Shown: positions 13,701-26,598, counted from the first letter of the stretch. The stretch: DNA of 64,000 nucleotides from Calliopsis andreniformis (GCF_051401765.1 NW_027480506.1:1178001-1242000), one strand, 5' to 3'. Program-made: numbers and translations. Notes: generated from the letters alone by a model not told the origin.

Positions 13701-14070
13701 GGTTGAGGATTGAGGTTATAGGAATGAGGATTGAGGATTGAGGATTGAGGATTGAGGATTGAAGATTGAAGAAGGAGGATTGAGGATTGAGGGTTGAGGA
13801 TTGAGGATTGAGGATTGAGGATTGGGTATTGAGGATTGAAGAAGGAGGATTGAGGATTGAGGATTGAGGATTGAGGATTGAAGATTGAGTATTGAGGATT
13901 GAAGATGGACGATTGAGGATTGAGTATTGAGGATTGAAGATCGAGGATTGAGGATTGAGGATTGAGGATTGAGGATTGAATGTTGAGGATGAGGGCTGAG
14001 GATTGAGGATTGAGAATGAGGGCTGAGGGTTGAGAATGAGGGCTGAGGGTTGGATATTCAGGTTTGAGTA

Positions 14071-14098
14071 TAGAATCCTGAGAATTCAGGATATTCTA
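14071..14098. repeat. M3 dyad
   Basis: Full form; counterpart of 3110 in segment A copy 2. Confidence 0.83.
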
Positions 14099-14683
14099 TT
14101 GAGCATTGAGAATTGAGGATTGATGGTTGAGTATTGAGGATTGAGGATTGAGGATTGAGGATTGAGTATTGTAGATTGAGGATTGATGATTGAGGATTGA
14201 CGATTGAGGATTGAGGATTGAGAATTGAGGATTGAGGACTGAAGACTGTATATTGATGATTGAAGATTGAGGATTGAGGATTGAGTGTTGTGGATTGAGG
14301 ACGAGGACTGAGGGTTGAGTATTGATGTCTGAGGTCTGAGGATTGAGGATTGAGGATTGAGAATTGAGGATTGAGGATTGAGTATTGAGGACTGAAGATT
14401 GTGGATTGTGGATTGAGGATTGAGGATTGAGGACTGAAGATTGTATATTGATGATTGAAGATTGAGGATTGAGGATTGAGTGTTGTGGATTGAGGACGAG
14501 GACTGACGGTTGAGTATTGATGTCTGAGGTCTGAGGATTGAGGGTTGAGGATTGAGAATTGAGGTTTGAGGATTGAGGATTGAGGATTGAGGATTGAGTA
14601 TTGAGGATTGAATATTGAGGATTGAGGATTGAGGATTGAGGATTGAGAATGAGGGCTGAGGGTTGAGGATACATGTTTGAGTA

Positions 14684-14711
14684 TAGAATCCTGAGAATTC
14701 AGGATATTCTG
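14684..14711. repeat. M3 dyad
   Basis: TCTG-ending form; counterpart of 3723. Confidence 0.82.
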
Positions 14712-16919
14712 TTGAGCATTGGGAATTGAGGATTGATGGTTGAGTATTGAGGATTGAGGATTGAGTATTGAGGATTGAGGATTGAGTATTGAAGATTGAG
14801 GATTGATGATTGTGGATTGAGGATTGAGGATTGAGGATTGAGAATTGAGGATTGAGGACTGAAGATTGTATATTGATGATTGAAGATTGAGGGTTGAGGA
14901 TTGAGTGTTGTGGATTGAGGACGAGGACTGAGGGTTGAGTATTGATGTCTGAGGTCTGAGGATTGAGGATTGAGGATTGAGAATTGAGGATTGAGGATTG
15001 AGTATTGAGGATTGAAGATTGAGGATTGTGAATTGAGGATTGAGGATTGAGGACTGAAGATTGTATATTGATGATTGAAGGTTGAGCATTGAGGATTGAG
15101 TGTTGTGGATTGAGGACGAGGACTGAGGGTTGAGTATTGATGTCTGAGGTCTGAGGATTGAGGATCGAGGATTGAGAATTGAGGATTGAGGATTGAGTAT
15201 TGAGGACCGAAGATTGAGGATTGAAGAATGAGGATTGAGTATTGAGGATTGAATATTGAGGATTGAGGATTGACGATGAGGGCTGAGGGTTGAAGGTTGA
15301 GGTTTGAGGACTGAGGACTGAGGATTGAGGATTGAGAATTGAGGATTCAGGATTGAGGATTGCAGATTGAGGATTGGGTATTGAGGATTGAAGAATGTGG
15401 ATTGAGGATTGAGGATTGAGGATTGAGGATTGAGGATTGAGGATTGAGGATTGGAGATTGAGGATTGAGTACTGAGGATTGAAGAATGAGGAATGAGGAC
15501 TGAGGATTGAGGATTGAGTATTGAAGATTGAGTATTGAGGATTGAAGATTGACGATTGAGGATTGAGGATTGAGGATTGAGGATTGAACATTGAGGACTG
15601 AGTGTTGAGGGTTGAGTGATGAGAATTGATGTTTGTGGATAGAGGTTTGAAGATTGCAGATTGAGTATTGAGTATTGAAAACTATGAACTGAGGATATTC
15701 TATTGAGGATTGAGGATTGGCAACTGATTGTTGAGGACTGAGTGCTGAAGATTGAGGATTCAGGATTGAGGATTCAGGATTGTTGTTTGAGGACTGAGGA
15801 TTGAGGATTGAGGATTGAGGATTGAGGATTGAGGATTGAGGATTGTAGATTGGGGACTGTGTATCGCGGATTGAACATTGAGGGTTGAGGATTGAGGATT
15901 GAGGATTGAGGATTGAGGACTGAAGATTGTATATTGATGGTTGAAGGTTGAGGATTGATGATTGAGTGTTGTGGATTGAGGACGAGGACTAAGGGTTGAG
16001 TATTGATGTCTGAGGTCTGAGGATTGAGGATTGAGGATTGAGAATTGAGGATTGAGGATTGAGGATTGAGTATTGAGTATTGAAGATTGATAATTGATGA
16101 TTGAGGATTGAGGATTGAGGATTGAGGATTGAGGATTGAGGATTGAGGATTGAGGATTGAAGATTGAGGATTGGGTATTGAGGATTGAAGAATGAGGTTT
16201 GAGAATTGTGGATTGAGGATTGAGGATTGAAGATTGAGTTTTGAGGATTGAAGACTGCCGATTGAGGATTGAGGACTGAGGATTGAGGATTGAGGATTGA
16301 GGATTGAAGATTGAGTATTGAGGATTGAAGATTGAGGATTGAGGTTTGAGGACTGAGGATTGAGTATTGAGGATTGAAGACTGCCGACTGAGGATTCAGG
16401 ACTGAGGATTGAGGATTGAGGATTGAGGATTGAAGATTGAGTATTGAGGATTGAAGATTGAGGATTGAGGTTTGGGGACTGAGGATTGAGGATTGAGGAT
16501 TGAGGATTGAGGATTGAGGATTGATGATTGAGGATTGAGGATTGAAGATTGAGGATTGGGTATCGCGGATTGAACATTGAGAATTGATAATTGAGAATTG
16601 AGGATTGAGCATTGAGGACTGAAGATTGTATATTGATGATTGAAGATTGAGGATTGAGGATTGAGTGTTGTGGATTGAGGACGAGGACTGAGGGTTGAGT
16701 ATTGATGTCTGAGGTCTGAGGATTGAGGATTGACGATTGAGAATGGAGAATTGAGGATTGAGGATTGAAGATTGAGGGTTGAGTATTGAGGATTGAAGGT
16801 TGAGGATTGAGGATTGAGAATTGGGGATTGACGATGAGGGCTGAGGGTTGAGGATTGAGGTTTGAGGACTGAGGACTGAGGATTGAGGATTGAGGATTGA
16901 GAATTGAGGATTGAGGATT

Positions 16920-17690
16920 GAAGATTGAGGATTGGGTATAGAGGATTGAAGAATGAGAATGGAGGATTGAGGGTTGAGGATTGAGGAATGAAAATTGAGG
17001 GTTGAGGGTTGAGGATTGACGATTGAAGATTGAGTATTGACGATTGAAGATTGAGGATTGACGATTGAGGATTGAGGATTGAGGATTGAAGATTGAGGAT
17101 TTGGGACTGAGTGTTGAGGATTGAGTGATGAGAATTGATGTTTGTGGATAGAGATTTGACGATTGCAAATTGAGTATTGCGTATTGAAAACTCTGAGCTG
17201 AAGATATTCTATTGAGGATTGAGGATTGACAACTGATTGTTGAGGACTGAGTGCTGAAGATTGAGGATTCAGGATTGAGGATTCAGGATTGTGGTTTGAG
17301 GACTGAGGATTGACGATTGAGGATTGAGGATTGAGGATTGAGGATTGAGGTTTGAGGTCTGAGGATTGAGGATTGAGGATTGAGGATTGAGGATTGAGTA
17401 TTGATGATTGAGGATTGAGGATTGAAGATCGAGGATTGGGTATTGAGGATTGAAAAATGAGGACTCAGAATAGAGGATTGAGTATTGGGTATTGAAGATT
17501 GAGTATTGAGGATTGAGGATTGAGGATTGAGAATTGAGGATTGAGGATTGAGGATTGAGTATTGAGTATTGAAAGTTGAGGAGTGATGATTGAGGATTGA
17601 GGATTGAGGATTGAGGGTTGAGGATTGAGGATTGAGGATTGAAGGTTGAGGATTGGCGATTGAGGAGTGACGATTGAGGATTGAGGATTG
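16920..17690 (+). repeat. Tandem duplication in segment D, unit 1
   Basis: Repeated at 17676-18410. The offset is 756 bp on the left (GGTATAGAGG 16935 against 17691; M1 core 17203 against 17959). It falls to 707-721 bp on the right (GATCGAGG 17427 against 18135; GATTGGCGA 17651 against 18372), because unit 1 has a GAGGTTTGAGG tract that unit 2 lacks. Confidence 0.88.
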
Positions 17691-18410
17691 GGTATAGAGG
17701 ATTGAAGAATGAGAATGGAGGATTGAGGGTTGAGGATTGAGGAATGAAAATTGAGGGTTGAGGGTTGAGGATTGACGATTGAAGATTGAGTATTGACGAT
17801 TGAAGATTGAGGATTGACGATTGAGGATTGAGGATTGAGGATTGAAGATTGAGGATTTGGGACTGAGTGTTGAGGATTGAGTGATGAGAATTGATGTTTG
17901 TGGATAGAGATTTGACGATTGCAAATTGAGTATTGCGTATTGAAAACTCTGAGCTGAAGATATTCTATTGAGGATTGAGGATTGACAACTGATTGTTGAG
18001 GACTGAGTGCTGAAGATTGAGGATTCAGGATTGAGGATTCAGGATTGTGGTTTGAGGACTGAGGATTGACGATTGAGGATTGAGGATTGAGGATTGAGGA
18101 TTGAGTATTGATGATTGAGGATTGAGGATTGAAGATCGAGGATTGGGTATTGAGGATTGAAAAATGAGGATTCAGAATAGAGGATTGAGTATTGGGTATT
18201 GAAGATTGAGTATTGAGGATTGAGGATTGAGGATTGAGAATTGAGGATTGAGGATTGAGGATTGAGGATTGAGTATTGAGTATTGAAAGTTGAGGAGTGA
18301 TGATTGAGGATTGAGGATTGAGGATTGAGGGTTGAGGATTGAGGATTGAGGATTGAGGATTGAAGGTTGAGGATTGGCGATTGAGGAGTGACGATTGAGG
18401 ATTGAGGATT
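17676..18410 (+). repeat. Tandem duplication in segment D, unit 2
   Basis: Second unit, absent from the corresponding place at 30.1 kb. It accounts for the change in offset between the two D/E copies from 12,439 to 11,718. Confidence 0.86.
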
Positions 18411-20660
18411 GAGGATTGAGGATTGAGGATGGAAGATGGAGGATCGGGGACTGAGTGTTGAGGGTTGAGTGATGAGAATTGATGTTTGTGGATAGAGATT
18501 TGAAGATTGCAAATTGTGTATTGCGTATTGAAAACTCTGAACTGTTGATATTCTATTGAGGATTGAGGATTGGCAACTGATAGTTGAGGACTGAGTGCTG
18601 AAGATTGAGGATTGAGGGTTGAGGATTGAGGATTGAGGTTTGAGGATTGAAGATTGAGGATTGTGTATCGCGGATTGAACATTGAGGATTGAGTATTGAG
18701 GATTGAGGATTGTGGGTTGAGGTTTGACTATTGAGGACGAGGACTGACGGTTGAGGATTGAGGTTTGAGGATTGAGTATTGATGATTGAAGGTTGAGGAT
18801 TGTGGACTGTGGATTGTGGATTGATGATTGAGGATTGAAGACTGAGTATGAGGGCTGAGGGTTGAGGATTGAGGTTTGAGGACTGAGGACTGAGGATTGA
18901 GGATTGAGAGTTGAGGATTGAGGATTGAGGATTGAAGATTGAGGATTGGGTATTGAGGATTGAAGAATGAGGATTGAGTATTGTGGATTGAGGATTGAGG
19001 GTTGAAGATTGAGTATTGAGGATTGAATACTGACGATTGAGGATTGAGGACTGAGGATTGAGGATTGAGGATTGAGGATTGAAGATTAAGTATTGAGGAT
19101 TGAAGATTGAGGATTGAGGTTTGAGGGCTGAGGATTGAGGATTGAGGATTGAGGATTGAGGATTGAGTACTGATGATTGAGGATTGAGGATTGAATATTG
19201 AGGATTGGGTATCGCGGATTGAACATTGAGGATTGCGGGTTGAGGATTCAGGATTGAGGATTGAGGACTGAAGATTGTATATTGATGGTTGAAGATTGAG
19301 GATTGAGGATTGAGTGTTGTGGATTGAGGACGAGGACTGAGGGTTGAGTATTGATGCCTGAGGTCTGAGGATTGAGGATTGAGGATTGAGAATTGAGGAT
19401 TGAGGATTGAGGATTGAGGATTGAGGATTGAGGATTGAGGACTGAAGATTGTATATTGATGGTTGAAGGTTGAGGATTGAGGATTGAGGGTTGTGGATTG
19501 AGGACGAGGACTGAGGGCTGAGTATTGATGTTTGAGGTCTGAGGATTGAGGATTGAGGATTGAGAATTGAGGATTGAGGATTGAGGATTGAAGATTGAGT
19601 ATTGAGGATTGAAGACTGACGATTGAGGATTGAGGACCGAGGATTGAGGATTGAGGATTGTGGATTGAAGATTGAGTATTGAGGATTGAAGGTTGAGGAT
19701 TCAGGTTTGAGGATTGAAGATTGAGTATTGACGATTGAAGATTGAGGATTGAGGATTGAAGATTCAAGATTGAGGATTGACGATTGAGGATGGGGGACTG
19801 AGTGTTGAGGGTTGAGTGATGAGAATTGATGTTTGTGGATAGAGATTTGAAGATTGCAAATTGAGTATTGCGTATTGAAAACTCTGAACTGAGGATATTC
19901 TATTGAGGGTTGAGGATTGGCAACTGATTGTTGAGGACTGAGTGCTGAAGATTGAGGATTCAGGATTGAGGATTCAGGATTGTGGTTTGAGGACTGAGGA
20001 TTGAGGATTGAGGATTGAGGATTGAGGATTGAGGATTGAGGATTGAAGATTGAGGATTGTGTATCGCGGATTGAACATTGCGGATTGAGGATTGAGGATT
20101 GAGGATTGAGGATTGAGGACTGAAGATTGTATATTGATCGTTGAAGATTGAGGATTGAGGATTGAGTGTTGTGGATTGAGGACGAGGACTGAGGGTTGAG
20201 TATTGATGTCTGAGGTCTGAGGATTGAGGATTGAGGATTGAGAATTGAGGATTGAGGATTGAGGATTGAGTATTGAGTATTGAAAGTTGAGGATTGATGA
20301 TTGAGGATTGAGGATTGAGGATTGAGGGTTGAGGATTGAGGATTGAGGATTGAAGATTGAGGATCGGGGACTGTGTGTTGAGGGTTGAGTGATGAGAATT
20401 GATGTTTGTGGATAGAGATTTGAAGATTGCAAATTGTGTATTGCGTATTGAAAACTCTGAACTGTTGATATTCTATTGAGGATTGAGGATTGGCAACTGA
20501 TGGTTGAGGACTGAGTGCTGAAGATTGAGGATTGAGGGTTGAGGATTGAGGATTGAGGTTTGAGGATTGAAGATTGAGGATTGTGTATCGCGGATTGAAC
20601 ATTGAGGATTGAGGATTGAGGATTGAGGATTGTGGGTTGAGGTTTGACTATTGAGGACGA

Positions 20661-22031
20661 GGACTGACGGTTGAGGATTGAGGATTGAAGATTGAGTACT
20701 GAGGATTGAAGATTGAGGATTGAGGATTGAGTATTGAGGATCGAGGATCGAGGATTGAGGATTGAGGATTGAGGATTGACGCTTGAGGATTGAGGTTTGA
20801 GGATGGACGATTGAAGAGAGAGGACTGAGTGTTGGGGTTTGAGTGTTGAGAGTAGATGTTTGAGGATTGAGGTTTTATTATTGAATATTGTGAATTGAGT
20901 GAGGAACCATGAGAATTCAGGATATTCTATAGAATATTGAGAATTGAGGATTGATGGTTGAGTATTGAGGATTGATGGTTTGGGTTGGGGATTGAGGGTT
21001 GTGGATTGAGGACGAGGACTGAGGGTTGAGTATTGATGTTTGAGGTCTGAGGATTGAGGATTGAGGATTGTGAATAGAGGATTGAGGATTGAGGATTCAA
21101 GATTGAGGATAGGGTATTGAGGATTGAAAAATGAGGATTCAGGTTTGAGGATTGAGTATTGAGTATCGAAGATTGAGTATTGAGGTTTGAGGATTGGGGA
21201 TGGAGTGTTGAGTGCCGAAGATTGAGTATTGACGGTTGAAGACTGACGATTGAGGATTGAGGATTGAGGATTGAGGATTGAGGATTGAGGATTGAGGATT
21301 GAACACTGAGGATTGAGGGTTGAGGATGAGGGCTGAGGGTTGAGGATTGAGGTTTGAGGACTGAGGACTGAGGATCGAGGATTGAGAGTTGAGGATTGAG
21401 GACAGAGGATTGAAGATTGAGGATTGGGTATTGAGGATTGAAGAATGAGGATTGAGGATTGAGGATTGAGGATTGAGGATTGAAGATTGAGTATTGAGGA
21501 TTGAAGACTGACGATTGAGGACTGAGGATTGAGGATTGAGTATTGAGGATTGAAGATTGAGGATAGGGTATTGAGGATTGATAAATGAGGATTCAGGATT
21601 GAGGATTGAGTATTGAGTATCGAAGATTGTGTATTGAGGATTGAGGATTGAGTGTTGAGGATTGAAGATTGAGTATTGAGGGTTTAAGGCTGACGACTGA
21701 GGATTGAGGATTGAGGATTGAGGATTGAGGATTGAGGATTGAAGGTTGAGTATTGAGGATTCAAGATTGAGGATTGAGGATTGAGGATTGAGGATTGAGG
21801 ATTGAATATTGAGGATTGGGGACTGAGTGTTGAGGGTTGAGTGGTGAGAATTGATGTTTGTGGATAGAGATTTGAAGATTGCAGATTGAGTATTGAGAAT
21901 TGAAAACTGTGAATTGATGATATTGACAGCTGTTTGTTGAGGTCTGTGGTCTGAAGATTGAGGATTCAGGATTGAGGATACAGGATTGAGGTTTGAGGAC
22001 TGAGGATTGAGGATTGAGGATTGAGGATTGA
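20661..22031 (+). repeat. Linker between segments E and B, present only in the right superblock
   Basis: The left part (20690-21060) matches the start of segment G, including the doubled GATCGAG units at 20739 and the decayed M3 at 20921. The right part (21.06-22.03 kb) has M5 modules and one shortened M1 (21919). It lies inside the ~5.73 kb (16304-22031) that is absent between A1 and B1. Confidence 0.8.
20905..20930. repeat. Decayed M3 dyad
   Basis: The left arm is ACCATGA, giving two mismatches to the right arm TCAGGAT; GAATTC is kept. The same decayed form is seen at about 42494-42519 (GAATAC, site lost) and 50233-50258. Confidence 0.75.
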
Positions 22032-22820
22032 GGATTGAGGATTGAGGATTGAGGATTGAGGATGAGGGCTGAGGGTTGAGGATTGAGGTTTGAGGACTGA
22101 GGACTGAGGATTGAGGATTGAGAATTAAGGATTGAGTATTGAGGATTGAAGATTGAGGATTGGGTATTGAGGATTGAAGAATGAGGATTGAGCATTGAGG
22201 ATTGAGGATTGAGTGTTGAGGATTGAAGATTGAGTATTGATGGCTTAAGACTGACGATAGAGTATTGAGGAATGAAGATTGAGGATTGGGTATTGAGGAT
22301 TGAAGAATGAGGATTGAAGATTGAGGATTGAGGATTGAGTGTTGTGGATTGAGGACGAGGACTGTGGGTTGAGTATTGATGTCTGAGGTCTGAGGATTGA
22401 GGATTGAGGATTGAGGATTGAGGATTGAGGATTGAATATTGAGGATTGGGGACTGAGTGTTGAGGGTTGAGTGGTGAGAATTGATGTTTGTGGATAGAGA
22501 TTTGAAGATTGCAGATTGAGTATTGAGAATTGAAAACTGTGAATTGATGATATTGACAGCTGTTTGTTGAGGTCTGTGGTCTGAAGATTGAGGATTCAGG
22601 ATTGAGGATACAGGATTGAGGTTTGAGGACTGAGGATTGAGGATTGAGGATTGAGGATTGAGGATTGAGGATTGAGGATTGAGGATTGAGGATGAGGGCT
22701 GAGGGTTGAGGATTGAGGTTTGAGGACTGAGGACTGAGGATTGAGGATTGAGAATTAAGGATTGAGTATTGAGGATTGAAGATTGAGGATTGGGTATTGA
22801 GGATTGAAGAATGAGGATTG
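21780..22820 (+). repeat. 630 bp tandem repeat with shortened M1
   Basis: Two units share about 410 bp (21780-22190 and 22410-22820), offset 630 bp. Checks: GATGAGGGCT at 22061 and 22691, shortened M1 cores at 21919 and 22549. In B1 the same 630 bp spacing is seen (5369 and 5999), but the left unit is cut at the A-B join. Confidence 0.87.
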
Positions 22821-24176
22821 AGGATTGAGGATTGTGAATAGAGGATTGAGGATTGAGGATTGAAGATTGAGGATAGGGTATTGAGGATTGAAAAATGAGG
22901 ATTCAGGATTGAGGATTGAGTGTTGAGGATTGAAGATTGAGTATTGAGGGTTTAAGGCTGACGACTGAGGATTGAGGATTGAGGATTGAGGATTGAGGAT
23001 TGAGGATTGATGATTGAGTATTGAGGATTCAAGATTGAGGATTAAGGATTGAGGATTGGGGATTGAGGATCTAGGATTGGAGATTGATTATTGAGGATTG
23101 AAGATTGAGGGTTCAGGATTGAGGATTGAGTATTGATAATTGAGACTTGAGGATGAGGACTGAGGGTTGAGGATTAAGGATTGAGGATTGAGGATTGAGG
23201 ATTGAGGATTGAGGATTGAGGATTGAGGATTGAGGATGAGGGCTGAGGGTTGAGGATTGAGGTTTGAGGACTGAGGACAGAGGATTGAGGATTGAGAATT
23301 AAGGATTGAGTATTGAGTATTGAAGATTGAGGATTGGGTATTGAGGATTGCAGAATGAGGATTGAGCATTGAGGATTGAGAATTGAGTGTTGAGGATTGA
23401 AGATTGAGTATTGAGGGCTTAAGACTGACGATTGAGTATTGAGGAATGAAGATTGAGGATTGGGTATTGAGCATTGAAGAATGAGGATTGAGGATTGAGG
23501 ATTGAGGATTGAGTGCCGAGGAATGAAGATTGAGTATTGAGGGTTTAAGACTGACGATTGAGGATTGAGGATTGAGGATTGAGGATTGAGGATTGAGGAT
23601 TGAAGGTTGAGGATTGAGGATTGAGGATTGAGTATTGAAGATTGAGGATTCAAGATTCAGTATTGAGGATTGAAGATTGGGAACTGAGGATTGAGGATTC
23701 AACATTGAGGACTGAGTGTTGAGTGTTGAGTGATGAGAATTGATGTTTGTGGATAGAGATTTGAAGATTGCAGATTGAGTATTAAGCATTGAAAACTTTG
23801 AATTGAGGATATTCTATTGAGGTTTGAGGATGGACAACTGATTGTTGAGGACTGAGGTCTGAAGATTGAGGATTCAGGATTGAGGATTCAGAATTGAGGT
23901 TTGAGGACTAAGGATTGAGGATTGAAGACTGAGGATTGAGGATTGGGGATGAGGGCTGAGGGTTGAGGATTGAGGTTTGAGGACTGAGGACTGAGGATTG
24001 AGGATTGAGGATTGAGGATTGAAGATTGAGTATTGAGGATTGAAGATCGAGGATTGAGGATTGAGGATTGAGGATTGAGGATTGAAAGTTGAGGATGAGG
24101 GCTGAGGATTGAGGATTGAGAATGAGGGCTGAGGGTTGAGAATGAGGGCTGAGGGTTGGATATTCAGGTTTGAGTA

Positions 24177-24204
24177 TAGAATCCTGAGAATTCAGGATAT
24201 TCTA
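24177..24204. repeat. M3 dyad
   Basis: Full form in segment B copy 2; counterpart of 7485. Confidence 0.83.
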
Positions 24205-24774
24205 TTGAGCATTGAGAATTGAGTATTGATGGTTGAGTATTGAGGATTGAGGATTGAGGATTGAGTATTGTAGATTGAGGATTGATGATTGAGGATTGAC
24301 GATTGAGGATTAGGAATTGAGGATTGAGGACTGAAGACTGTATATTGATGATTGAAGGTTGAGGATTGAGGATTGAGTGTTGTGGATTGAGGACGAGGAC
24401 TGAGGGTTGAGTATTGATGTCTGAGGTCTGAGGATTGAGGATTGAGGATTGAGAATTGAGGATTGAGGATTGAGCACTGAGGATTGAAGATTGTGGATTG
24501 TGGATTGAGGATTGAGGTTTGAGGACTGAAGATTGTATATTGATGATTGAAGATTGAGGATTGAGGATTGAGTGTTGTGGATTGAGGACGAGGACTGAGG
24601 GTTGAGTATTGATGTCTGAGGTCTGAGGATTGAGGATTGAGGATTGAGAATTGAGGTTTGAGGATTGAGGATTGAGGATTGAGGATTGAGTATTGAGGAT
24701 TGAATATTGAGGATTGAGGATTGAGGATTGAGGATTGAGAATGAGGCTGAGGGTTGAGGATACATGTTTGAGTA

Positions 24775-24802
24775 TAGAATCCTGAGAATTCAGGATATTC
24801 TG
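24775..24802. repeat. M3 dyad
   Basis: TCTG-ending form; counterpart of 8090. Confidence 0.82.
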
Positions 24803-25440
24803 TTGAGCATTGAGAATTGAGGATTGATGGTTGAGTATTGAGGATTGAGGATTGAGGATTGAGGATTGAGGATTGAGTATTGAAGATTGAGGATTGATGA
24901 TTGAGGATTGAGGATTGAGGATTGAGGATTGAGAATTGAGGATTGAGGACTGAAGATTGTATATTGATGATTGAAGATTGAGGATTGAGGATTGAGTGTT
25001 GTGGATTGAGGACGAGGACTGAGGGTTGAGCATTGATGTCTGAGGTCTGAGGATCGAGGATTGAGGATTGAGAATTGAGGATTGAGGATTGAGTATTGAG
25101 GATTGAAGATTGAGGATTGTGGATTGAGGATTGAGGATTGAGGACTGAAGATTGTATATTGATGATTGAAGATTGAGCATTGAGGATTGAGTGTTGTGGA
25201 TTGAGGACGAGGACTGAGGGTTGAGTATTGATGTCTGAGGTCTGAGGATTGAGGATCGAGGATTGAGAATTCAGGATTGAGGATTGAGTATTGAGGACTG
25301 AAGATTGAGGATTGAAGATTGAGGATTGAGTATTGAGGATTGAATATTGAGGATTGAGGATTGAGGATTGAGGATTGAGGATTGACGATGAGGGCTGAGG
25401 GTTGAGGATTGAGGTTTGAGGACTGAGGACTGAGGATTGA

Positions 25441-26049
25441 GGATTGAGAATTGAGGATTCAGGATTGAGGATTGAAGATTGAGGATTGGGTATTGAGGAT
25501 TGAAGAATGAGGATTGAGGATTGAGGATTGAGGATTGAGGATTGAGGATTGAGGATTGGAGATTGAGGATTGAGTACTGAGGATTGAAGAATGAGGAGTG
25601 AGGACTGAGGATTGAGGATTGAGGATTGAAGATTGAGTATTGAGGATTGAAGATTGTCGATTGAGGATTGAGGATTGAGGATTGAGGATTGAACATTGAG
25701 GACTGAGTGTTGAGGGTTGAGTGATGAGAATTGATGTTTGTGGATAGAGGTTTGAAGATTGCAGATTGAGTATTGAGTCTTGAACGCTGTGAATTGAGGA
25801 TATTCTATTGAGGATTGAGGATTGACAATTGATTGTTGAGGACTGAGGGCCGAAGATTGAGGATTCAGGATTGAGGATTCAGAGCTGAGGTTTGAGGACT
25901 GAGGATTGAGGATTGAAGATTCAGTATCGAGGATTGAAGATTGAGGATTGAGGATTGAAGATTGAGTATTGAGGATTGAAGACTGACGGTTGAGGATTGA
26001 GGACTGAGGATTGAGGATTGAGGACTGACGATTGAAGATTGACGATTGA
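25441..26049 (+). repeat. 609 bp tandem duplication, unit 1
   Basis: Repeated at 26050-26597 with period 609 bp, checked at GATTGTCGAT (25652 against 26261) and at the M1 core (25799 against 26408). The left-hand counterpart at 8.7-9.2 kb is single, so the duplication arose in, or was lost from, only one superblock. Confidence 0.9.
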
Positions 26050-26597
26050 GGATTGAGAATTGAGGATTCAGGATTGAGGATTGAAGATTGAGGATTGGGT
26101 ATTGAGGATTGAAGAATGAGGATTGAGGATTGAGGATTGAGGATTGAGGATTGAGGATTGAGGATTGGAGATTGAGGATTGAGTACTGAGGATTGAAGAA
26201 TGAGGAGTGAGGACTGAGGATTGAGGATTGAGGATTGAAGATTGAGTATTGAGGATTGAAGATTGTCGATTGAGGATTGAGGATTGAGGATTGAGGATTG
26301 AACATTGAGGACTGAGTGTTGAGGGTTGAGTGATGAGAATTGATGTTTGTGGATAGAGGTTTGAAGATTGCAGATTGAGTATTGAGTCTTGAACGCTGTG
26401 AATTGAGGATATTCTATTGAGGATTGAGGATTGACAATTGATTGTTGAGGACTGAGGGCCGAAGATTGAGGATTCAGGATTGAGGATTCAGAGCTGAGGT
26501 TTGAGGACTGAGGATTGAGGATTGAAGATTCAGTATCGAGGATTGAAGATTGAGGATTGAGGATTGAAGATTGAGTATTGAGGATTGAAGACTGACG
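26050..26597 (+). repeat. 609 bp tandem duplication, unit 2 (right end cut)
   Basis: Second unit, broken off after GACTGACGGTT where segment C begins. About 60 bp of the full unit is missing. Confidence 0.88.
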
Positions 26598-26598
26598 G

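Larger units (their letters stand above)
10962..16303 (+). repeat. Superblock segment A, copy 2
   Basis: Near-identical copy of 1-5335. M1 cores at 11244, 11852 and 15694 and M3 dyads at 14071 and 14684 fall at the expected offsets. Divergence from copy 1 begins after the unit GACTGCCGATT (about 16254-16300), where this copy runs on into segment D and copy 1 jumps to segment B. The near identity suggests recent duplication or homogenisation. An assembly duplicate is possible but less likely, given the heptamer-number difference and scattered substitutions. Confidence 0.93.
15400..20660 (+). repeat. Segment D/E, copy 1
   Basis: Matches 27722-32410. The offset is 12,320 to about 17.34 kb, 12,432 from about 17.35 kb (112 bp more in copy 2), 12,439 by 17.65 kb, and 11,718 from about 18.37 kb. 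The last step of 721 bp is a tandem duplication present only in this copy. It contains M1 cores at 15694, 17203, 17959, 18547, 19894 and 20467 and M4 cores near 15862, 16560, 18667, 19208, 20060 and 20587. The first 0.9 kb overlaps segment A. Confidence 0.9.
22032..26055 (+). repeat. Superblock segment B, copy 2
   Basis: Counterpart of 5340-9235, with M1 cores at 22549 (shortened), 23808 and 25799 and M3 dyads at 24177 and 24775. The repeat context continues upstream to about 21.7 kb, so this copy keeps the complete left unit of a 630 bp tandem duplication (shortened M1 cores at 21919 and 22549). The match to copy 1 stops near 26055, where a second copy of a 609 bp unit begins. Confidence 0.9.

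Noticed and set aside
20880..20920. TATA-like promoter near the TTTTATTATTGAATATTG tract
   Set aside because: It is one variant of a repeated tract (also at 42.47 and 50.21 kb, with TTTGATTA) and lies before no gene.
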